From Verrucomicrobiales bacterium (GTDB taxonomy: Bacteria > Verrucomicrobiota > Verrucomicrobiia > Verrucomicrobiales > V1-33), in NCBI GenBank assembly GCA_023253575.1, contig JALRGB010000229.1, positions 1 to 5,119 on the forward strand: 5,119 bases of DNA. The letters are read 5' to 3'. Both the position numbers and the translations under genes were made by a program. Below the pieces are notes generated by a model. It was not told where the DNA came from. It saw only the letters and a list, made by a program, of their open reading frames with translations, and searched no databases. Below are positions 1-5,119 of this stretch, in pieces. Numbering within the stretch: position 1 is the stretch's first letter; every line of letters begins with the position of its first letter.

Positions 1-161
1 TGGGCTGGCCGCGGGGCCAGCGGGTTCAGGCTGGCGGCCCGGGCGGACGGCAGGAGCAGGCCGGTGTCCTGCAGCAGGCTGGCGAGGGCGAGCATTCCGG
101 CGCCGCCGCCGGCGCGTCGAAGCAATTCGCGACGTGGGAGCAATGAGGCATTAATCGACAT
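1..161 (-). CDS. DUF1501 family protein, Tat-exported, N-terminal fragment
   Basis: The first 53 codons of a gene that leaves the window at its left edge. The start is the ATG at 161-159, which overlaps the end of the DUF1553 gene by 11 bases in another frame, so translational coupling is likely; no Shine-Dalgarno sequence is visible. The N-terminus is a twin-arginine signal: PRRELLRR at residues 9-16, a glycine/alanine- and leucine-rich stretch at 17-37, and a probable cleavage site after SARA (39-42). The following NPLAPRP (46-52) is the typical lead-in to DUF1501 proteins of Planctomycetes and Verrucomicrobia. Family members are usually over 400 residues and are distantly related to the alkaline phosphatase/sulfatase fold; their substrate is unknown. 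The family call rests on the Tat signal, the lead-in motif and the position directly after a DUF1549/DUF1553 gene, because the catalytic part lies outside the window. Confidence 0.82.
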   Translation of the reverse strand, partial: MSINASLLPRRELLRRAGGGAGMLALASLLQDTGLLLPSARAASLNPLAPRPA

Positions 162-2940
162 AAATAAATTCGTTCAGGCTGAGGACGACTTGGGCGAAGT
201 CGATGAGGGCGAGAGTACGGGCGTTCGCGGCGCCGCTGGACTGATGGCGTGTTGTCTGGGATTCGATGAAACCGATGGCGTCGGCCCGTTCGCGGTCATC
301 GGGTGCGCGGTTGAGGGCCAAGGTGTAGGCGGCGGTTACGGCGGTGGCGAGCGGCAGGTCGGGCTCTGGGGCGAAGCGGGCGGCGAAACCTTCGGCCCAC
401 GAGCGTGCTTGGGCGCTGTTCATCAACATCAACGCTTGGGGGGCGACGGTGGTGGTCTGGCGTTGTCCCTGACTGACCAGCGGTTCGGGTGCGTCAAACG
501 CCTGCATGGAGGGAATCATCTGGCTTCGCTTGATCGTGAAATAAATGCTGCGCCGGCGGCTGCCGTTGTCGAGCGTGCCGGGCCCAAACATGATTGGATC
601 AAGACGCCCGGAGACAAAAAGTAGCGAGTCAACCACGGCTTCGGCCTCGAGGCGGCGCATGGTACGCCGGGCGAACAAGGTGTTGGCCGGGTCGGCATGC
701 AGGGCGCCGGCTTGCAGACGGGTGTCCTGTTGGTAGGTGCTACTCGACATGATGAGGTGGTGGATCGGTTTCAGCCGCCAGCCGCCGCGAATGAGTTCGG
801 AAGCGAGCCAGTCGAGTAGCTCGGGGTGTGAGGGCCGGGCGCCTTGAGTGCCGAAGTCATTCGGGGTGGTGACCAATCCTTGTCCAAAGTGGTGCTGCCA
901 CAGTCGGTTCACGATGACGCGGGCCAGCAGTGCGCCGGCACCGTCTTGTGGGTCGGTGATCCATTGGGCCAAGGCGCGGCGTCGTCCGGAGTAGCGGGCA
1001 CCTGCGGGCGGAGGTGAGTGCCAGCGTGACGCGGTACTTGATTCTGGCATCAGGACTTGGAGAAATCCTTGAGTGGCCACGCCTTTTTTGAGGTCGGTAC
1101 TGCCTCGCGAGAGAAAGTGGGTTTCGGCGAAGAAGTCAGCTCCCTGACTGTGCATGCGCACCGGCGGATATCCTTCGGCGCAGACCATGATTTTGGTCAT
1201 GGGGGGCTGGGGGGCGGATTGGGCATGGGCGGTCACTTGTTGCTGCCGGTGTCGCCAATCAGGATCTGATTGTTTCCACCAGTTGAAGAGGGTGGCCCGT
1301 TCTTCGTTGGTGAGCGGAGTGGCGGCTTGATGTGACGGCGTCTGGCGTTGGAGGAGGGCGGCGACTTCGGACGGTAGGGAATCTGCGTCCCAGGCCGCAT
1401 TGACGGCTTGGGTAACAGCCAGCCGCGGACGACCAATGACATGCCGGGTATTTAGTGCATACTCGAGTTGCACTTCTAGCGTGATTCCGCCATCAGAATC
1501 AATGGGTTCTGCGAATTCAAATACGGCGGCGTGACTAGCGCCGAGGCGGGGATCGACGGCCCATCCTGTTTGCGGGTTGTCATCCAGAGCGGAGGCGACC
1601 GAGAGAGTGGTGGCATTTTGCTCGAAGGTGGCCCGGGCTTGGCGGATGGCCACTGGGACAGTCGGACCGCCCTGTTGTGGCGAGGCCATGATTTGAATCC
1701 GGCTCAAGCCGATGTTGCCATTGTCGGCGCGTCCGGGTCCACCATGGGGCAGGCTGGGATCGGCCATGGCTTCAAGGCGCAAGGCGCGCAGGCCGCGGGC
1801 GCTGGTGGCAATAGTCAATGTGTGGACGTCAGTCGCTTCGTTAGCTCCTTCCACCAGCAATGATCCGTCCTCCATTTTTTTGAAAGTCGCTCCGGCCTGC
1901 GAACGGGCATCGCGGATTTCCAGCTGCTCCCAGACAGCGGCGGCCGGCGCCGTCGCGCCCGCGGCTAGCCAAGCGTCAAACTTCGGAACCAATTCCTGTC
2001 GCTCCCACGTCGCCAATGCTTCCACCATCGGCGCATGATCGCGCGCAAAGGCTTCGCGTGCCCTCCGTGTGCCGTCCGGATCAAGATCCACCTCGATCTC
2101 ACTGCGAACAGTCGTCGTAAATGTCGACAACATCCGGTAATAATCGCTGGCCGGAATTGGGTCGAATTTGTGGTCGTGACAGCGCGCACAGCCGATGGTC
2201 AAGCCAAGCATGGCCGTACCCGTCGTCGCAAGCATGTCGTCCATCGCATCGTACCGCGTCCGCTCAACCTCGCTGGCCGTGATCTGGGTCGGAAATACCC
2301 CAGCTCCTAGAAATCCGGTGGCCGTCAAGGCAAGCGGATTGTCTGGCTCCAGTTCGTCGCCCGCCAGCTGCCAGCGGACAAATTGGTCGTACGGCATGTC
2401 CGCATTCAATGCTTTGATGACAAAATCCCGATAATGATACGCATGCGGACGGTCGTAATCATGCTCGAACCCCGAGCTCTCAGCAAAGCGGGCGACATCC
2501 AGCCAGTGACGCGCCCAGCGCTCGCCGTGGCGTGGGCTGTCGAGTAGTCGTTGGACGACCGTGGACCAAGCGGCAGGGGAGTCGTCGTCGATGAAGGCCG
2601 CGACTTCTTCCGGCGTAGGAGGCAAGCCGGTCAGGTCGAAGCTGGCGCGTCGAATCAGGGTGCGGCGGGCGGCTGGGGGATTGAGTTGAAGGTTTTTTTC
2701 TGCGGCGCGGGCGTTGATGAATTGGTCGATCGGGTGGGCGTGGGCCGGGTCAGCGGAGGTGTTGGCGGGCGGTGTAGATTGTTGCAGTGGTTGAAAGGCC
2801 CACCAGCGGCGATCCTGTGGGGTTATAGGCCGGCCGTCAGGCGGGGGTGACTCGCTGGGCGAGGCGGTCAGAACGGCCGTGCTGGCCATGGCGGCCGCCA
2901 GAGGAAGAAGATGTGCGAGATACGGGGGCATGGCGGGCAT
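151..2940 (-). CDS. DUF1549/DUF1553 (PSCyt2/PSD1) exported protein
   Basis: A complete 929-residue protein of a family strongly expanded in Planctomycetes and Verrucomicrobia. Residues 9-26 form a hydrophobic signal segment, so the product is probably periplasmic or envelope-located. DUF1549 spans about 71-275 and includes RRASFDLTGLPPTPEE (97-112), ERWARHWLDVARFAES (140-155) and a CxxCH motif, CARCH (251-255), in GCARCHDHKFDPIP, which could bind haem c or a metal. Residues about 370-510 look like an inserted beta-rich, carbohydrate-binding-like domain (DDNPQTGW at 453-460). Residues 586-631 carry the conserved VCAEGYPPVRMHSQG and GVATQGFLQVLMP blocks. DUF1553 runs from about 653 to 915, with NRLWQHHFGQGLV (678-690), RPSHPELLDWLA (702-713) and APQALMLMN (833-841). 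There is no separate N-terminal cytochrome domain (PSCyt1), which many relatives have. The start has no clear Shine-Dalgarno sequence and Met4 (2931) is an alternative. The exact activity is unknown; a role in polysaccharide breakdown is inferred from known contexts. Confidence 0.93.
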   Translation of the reverse strand: MPAMPPYLAHLLPLAAAMASTAVLTASPSESPPPDGRPITPQDRRWWAFQPLQQSTPPANTSADPAHAHPIDQFINARAAEKNLQLNPPAARRTLIRRASFDLTGLPPTPEEVAAFIDDDSPAAWSTVVQRLLDSPRHGERWARHWLDVARFAESSGFEHDYDRPHAYHYRDFVIKALNADMPYDQFVRWQLAGDELEPDNPLALTATGFLGAGVFPTQITASEVERTRYDAMDDMLATTGTAMLGLTIGCARCHDHKFDPIPASDYYRMLSTFTTTVRSEIEVDLDPDGTRRAREAFARDHAPMVEALATWERQELVPKFDAWLAAGATAPAAAVWEQLEIRDARSQAGATFKKMEDGSLLVEGANEATDVHTLTIATSARGLRALRLEAMADPSLPHGGPGRADNGNIGLSRIQIMASPQQGGPTVPVAIRQARATFEQNATTLSVASALDDNPQTGWAVDPRLGASHAAVFEFAEPIDSDGGITLEVQLEYALNTRHVIGRPRLAVTQAVNAAWDADSLPSEVAALLQRQTPSHQAATPLTNEERATLFNWWKQSDPDWRHRQQQVTAHAQSAPQPPMTKIMVCAEGYPPVRMHSQGADFFAETHFLSRGSTDLKKGVATQGFLQVLMPESSTASRWHSPPPAGARYSGRRRALAQWITDPQDGAGALLARVIVNRLWQHHFGQGLVTTPNDFGTQGARPSHPELLDWLASELIRGGWRLKPIHHLIMSSSTYQQDTRLQAGALHADPANTLFARRTMRRLEAEAVVDSLLFVSGRLDPIMFGPGTLDNGSRRRSIYFTIKRSQMIPSMQAFDAPEPLVSQGQRQTTTVAPQALMLMNSAQARSWAEGFAARFAPEPDLPLATAVTAAYTLALNRAPDDRERADAIGFIESQTTRHQSSGAANARTLALIDFAQVVLSLNEFIYVD

Positions 2941-3033
2941 GGGCGTGATGACTAGAAGGTGTCAGCGTGTCTGAATTTTCAAATGATGGCCAGTGCGAAG
3001 GCTCTTGGATCGTCGGGTTTTTTCGGCGGCGGA
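2941..3033. other. Spacer between transporter and DUF1553 genes
   Basis: A 93-base gap between the stop codon of the transporter and the start of the DUF1549/DUF1553 gene. I see no stem-loop followed by a T-run on the minus strand, so no rho-independent terminator separates the two genes. A TTGAAA element is present on the minus strand, but no good -10 box follows at the right distance. Co-transcription of the two genes is therefore possible but not shown. Confidence 0.5.
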
Positions 3034-4413
3034 TTATCGCTCCCCGCTGAGGATGGGCGGTAGGGGGGGAGTGGCGGCGCGCATGCGCAGGGCTTTGCCG
3101 CGCAGGGTGATTAAAAACGCTAGGCCGACAATGAAAAAGACCATGAGGGCCAGCAGGGAATTGCGCATCGAGCCGGTGAGCTGGGAAATGACGCTGAACG
3201 AGGCGGTTCCGACGACGATGCCGACTTTCTCGGTGACGTCGAAGAACGAAAACCAGGAGGCGGAATTCGAGGTGTTTTCCGGAATCAACTTGGCATACGT
3301 CGACCGCGAGAGTGACTGGACTCCGCCCATGGCGAATCCGATGCAGCAAGCGAGAAGGTAAAAGCTGAGACCGGCCTGCACGAAGTAGCCGCCGGCGCAG
3401 ACGCCGGTCCACACGACAACGGCGGCCGACAACGCGCGAATATTGCCCGTCGCGCGGGATAATTTCGAAAACATCTGGGCTCCCACGACCCCGAGGATTT
3501 GCAGGATGAGGATGGTCGTAATCAAGGCTTCTTGGCCCATGCCCAGAGTTTCCTCGGCGAACGGAGTAGCGACGTACATCACCGTCTGGACCCCCATGCA
3601 GGTGAAGAAATACGAGACCAGAAACTGTTGCAGCACGGGATGGTCCTTCAGTTGGGTGGCGATCAAACCTAGCTGGCGGTAGCCATTGAGTAAATACCCT
3701 CCGGTCGCCGCCGGCCGGTCCGGACCCGTGCGGCCAACATCCGCAGGGAGCCGACTGAACGGGATCAACGCGAATCCCCCCCACCACAATCCAGTCATCA
3801 AAAACGACAGCCGGGAAGCCAGATCGGGGTCGATCAAAAATACCAGACCGAGACAGGCCACAAGGAGTAAGGCGCTGCCGACGTACCCGAATGAGAACCC
3901 CTTGGCAGAGAGCGCATCAACTTGATCCTCGCTGGCAATATCAGGGAGATATGAATTGTAGAAAACAATGCTGCCGGCAAACCCGATGGTGGCCAGAATA
4001 TACAGCAAGACAGCCAGCGACAACGACTGGGCAGTGAAGAAATACAGCCCAGCACACGAGAACGCGCCAAGATAACAAAAAAACTGCATGAACCGCTTTT
4101 TTTGACCGGAATAATCCGACAACGCGGTCAGCAACGGACTGACCGCCGCGACAATCAGAAAAGCAATCGAGATGGCATAAATCAGCAACGAAGAAGCAAG
4201 AATCGGATATCCGAAAAACTCGACAATCGGCCGCCCACTCGCGTCCTGGGCTACCGCAGCCACATCCGCCTGAGAATTAAAGTAAATGGGGAAGACTGTC
4301 GATGTAATGACCAGCGGATAGACCGAATTAGCCCAGTCGTAGAGGACCCAGCCGGTGGTGATACGACGATCGTTTTTGGGCACAGGACTGCGCTCGTTTA
4401 AGGATGAGGCCAT
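3034..4413 (-). CDS. UMF1/Atg22-like MFS transporter
   Basis: An inner-membrane protein of about 459 residues with roughly 12 hydrophobic segments, the usual size for the major facilitator superfamily. Numbering from the upstream GTG at 4428, the family signature YDWANSVYPLVITSTVFPIYF lies at 30-50 (in part the first membrane helix). SDYSGQKKRFMQFFCYLG (104-121) is the charged loop after the second helix. YLPDIASEDQVDALSAKGFS (160-179) and GGVQSLSRSTYAKLIPENT (368-386), followed by FFDVTEKVGIVVGT (395-408), are typical of the UMF1 group related to yeast Atg22. Yeast Atg22 exports amino acids from the vacuole; the bacterial substrate is not known, and nothing here reveals it. I chose the ATG at 4413. 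GTG codons at 4419 and 4428 are in frame, and an AGGTGG sequence at 4430-4425 fits the 4419 start at least as well. The C-terminus, after the last helix, is short and proline-rich. Confidence 0.9.
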   Translation of the reverse strand: MASSLNERSPVPKNDRRITTGWVLYDWANSVYPLVITSTVFPIYFNSQADVAAVAQDASGRPIVEFFGYPILASSLLIYAISIAFLIVAAVSPLLTALSDYSGQKKRFMQFFCYLGAFSCAGLYFFTAQSLSLAVLLYILATIGFAGSIVFYNSYLPDIASEDQVDALSAKGFSFGYVGSALLLVACLGLVFLIDPDLASRLSFLMTGLWWGGFALIPFSRLPADVGRTGPDRPAATGGYLLNGYRQLGLIATQLKDHPVLQQFLVSYFFTCMGVQTVMYVATPFAEETLGMGQEALITTILILQILGVVGAQMFSKLSRATGNIRALSAAVVVWTGVCAGGYFVQAGLSFYLLACCIGFAMGGVQSLSRSTYAKLIPENTSNSASWFSFFDVTEKVGIVVGTASFSVISQLTGSMRNSLLALMVFFIVGLAFLITLRGKALRMRAATPPLPPILSGER

Positions 4414-4553
4414 GGGCACCGTTACCACCTACAGAGGCCTCTAAGCAAGCGGAGAGGGGGGATGAGGTGAAGCAGGGCTGAGGGCCACGGTTGATTTTTT
4501 CTGGAGATGGGATCGCTGACCCCGGTTGCGGCGCCGAACGGCTCTCCGAACGA
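4414..4553. other. GC-rich stretch between transporter start and breakpoint
   Basis: About 140 bases of roughly 60% GC, similar to the rest of the left side and unlike the AT-rich DNA to its right. On the minus strand the response regulator frame runs through it for 43 residues to a TAA at 4424-4422, but that stretch (rich in Pro, Leu and Trp) resembles no receiver output domain. It probably is the upstream region of the transporter gene. It contains a 10-base palindrome, AGAGGCCTCT, at 4433-4442 and two copies of CCGAACG, 12 bases apart, at 4534-4540 and 4546-4552. I see no strong promoter. Confidence 0.5.
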
Positions 4554-5075
4554 TTCTTTTGTGCGTTCCTTGACCCGCTCTTCTAGATCTTCATTCAGTT
4601 TCTGAATTTCCAGCTTGGCCGCCTGTAACTTTAAATGATTTTCTACCCTGGCGATCACTTCTTCCACCTGAAACGGTTTCGCCACGTAATCTACTCCACC
4701 GACAGCAAAGGCTTTGACCTTATCGAGGGTTTCCCCTAACGCACTAATAAAAATAACGGGAATATCAGCAAAATTATGAACCTGACATTTATCTTTTAAT
4801 ACCTGACAAACTTCATAACCATCCATATCTGGCATATTAATATCCAGCAAAATTAAATCGGGTTTAATTACCTCTAAAGATTGCAGAGCAAAACGACCAC
4901 TCACGGCTTTTTTGACTTGATAACCCTGGGTACTTAGCATCAACGATAGGACTCTTAAGTTATCAGGAGAATCATCTACAATCAGGATTGTTTCTTGAAC
5001 CGATTTGGCACTAGTTTCGGATAAATCTGCCCCAACAGGGGAAGAAATAATTGGGTTTAAGGTTAAAGAGTTCAT
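4422..5075 (-). CDS. Response regulator receiver protein, truncated, cyanobacterium-like
   Basis: A 217-residue frame of which residues 1-174 look genuine. The receiver domain covers about 28-148: acidic pair D34/D35 in ILIVDDSPDN, phosphoacceptor D78 in LILLDINMPDMDGYEV, S111 in VIFISAL, and K133 in VAKPFQ. A charged coiled coil follows (about 145-173, LEIQKLNEDLEERVKERTKE), of the kind that leads into a histidine kinase, GGDEF, cyclase or phosphatase output domain in larger proteins. Here the family sequence stops at residue 174 (base 4554) and is replaced by 43 unrelated residues ending just before the transporter gene, so the output domain is missing. The wording of the receiver (DKVKAFAVGGVDYVAKPFQVEEV) is most like cyanobacterial hybrid regulators. 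GC is about 27-48% in the parts I counted, far below the left side of the window. The ATG at 5075 follows an AT-rich leader without a clear Shine-Dalgarno sequence. It would be phosphorylated by a partner kinase that is not in the window. Confidence 0.85.
   Translation of the reverse strand: MNSLTLNPIISSPVGADLSETSAKSVQETILIVDDSPDNLRVLSLMLSTQGYQVKKAVSGRFALQSLEVIKPDLILLDINMPDMDGYEVCQVLKDKCQVHNFADIPVIFISALGETLDKVKAFAVGGVDYVAKPFQVEEVIARVENHLKLQAAKLEIQKLNEDLEERVKERTKESFGEPFGAATGVSDPISRKNQPWPSALLHLIPPLRLLRGLCRW
4425..4430 (-). promoter_or_regulatory. Possible ribosome binding site of the transporter gene
   Basis: AGGTGG on the minus strand is the only Shine-Dalgarno-like sequence near the transporter start. 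It lies 5 bases before the in-frame GTG at 4419 and 11 bases before the ATG at 4413, and it contains the GTG at 4428, which makes that first codon the least likely start. The gap favours GTG 4419, while codon preference favours ATG 4413. Confidence 0.35.
4546..4560. other. Composition and homology breakpoint
   Basis: Here the DNA changes from about 62% GC (4441-4550) to AT-rich sequence (27-48% in 60-base samples from 4561 on). In the same place the response regulator frame loses family resemblance, between the codon for E174 (4556-4554) and S175 (4553-4551). In relatives the linker normally continues after KERTKE with Leu and more coiled coil. Both signals fall within about ten bases, which supports a join between DNA of two origins. 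Whether it is biological or made during assembly cannot be told from the sequence. Confidence 0.7.
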
Positions 5076-5119
5076 ATTAATTTTTTAAAATAGGCGTTTC
5101 TTAATGTTATCAGCAAATA

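Noticed and set aside
98..118. GC-rich near-palindrome of GCC/GGC triplets
   Set aside because: It is explained by the glycine/alanine codons of the DUF1501 Tat signal peptide.
64..624. Plus-strand open frame of 186 codons at the left edge
   Set aside because: It is antisense to the well-supported DUF1553 and DUF1501 coding regions and its glycine-rich product has no recognisable domain.
3000..3035. Possible terminator with a run of A/T after the transporter gene
   Set aside because: The bases flanking the six-base run (CCGCCGCCG and CCCGACG on the minus strand) are not complementary, so no stem forms.
2837..3787. Long minus-strand open frame (316 codons) across the transporter 3' half and the spacer
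   Set aside because: It lies in another frame of the clearly recognisable transporter gene, is rich in Arg, Pro and His as expected for a shadow frame in GC-rich DNA, and shows no family motif.
5087..5116. Promoter-like TTGCTG, 18 bases, TATTTT upstream of the response regulator
   Set aside because: Only 3 of 6 and 4 of 6 positions match the consensus in very AT-rich DNA, and the resulting leader before the ATG at 5075 would be extremely short.

Overview
The window holds four genes, all on the minus strand. About nine tenths of it (1 to about 4550) is GC-rich: roughly 80% at the far left, about 50% near the start of the transporter gene, and about 62% just before the break. Its content points to a Planctomycetes/Verrucomicrobia-type (PVC) bacterium. 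The best evidence is a DUF1549/DUF1553 (PSCyt2/PSD1) protein followed directly by a DUF1501 protein with a Tat signal, a gene pair expanded in those phyla. I cannot separate the two phyla from this sequence.

Layout in the direction of transcription, right to left: 5075-4422 is a response regulator receiver domain with a coiled-coil linker. It is AT-rich and cyanobacterium-like, and its reading frame breaks off inside the linker. Region 4553-4414 is GC-rich and has no convincing gene of its own. Region 4413-3034 encodes a UMF1/Atg22-like major facilitator transporter. Region 3033-2941 is a 93-base spacer with no recognisable terminator. Region 2940-151 is the DUF1549/DUF1553 protein. Region 161 to 1 is the start of the DUF1501 protein, overlapping the previous gene by 11 bases and running off the left edge.

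The last two genes form a translationally overlapping pair. Both products carry export signals, and such pairs in PVC bacteria commonly lie near sulfatases and polysaccharide-degradation genes, although the molecular role of these families is not settled. The transporter may be co-transcribed with them, but the 93-base gap leaves that open.

The most notable point is the abrupt change at about 4553. On its right the DNA is about 30-45% GC and encodes a cyanobacterial-style signalling protein. On its left it is about 62% GC and the same frame continues for only 43 residues that do not resemble the family. This looks like a join between two different genomes, either an assembly chimera (for example a bloom metagenome) or a recent insertion. 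I did not find a new biological system; the rest is recognisable PVC gene content.
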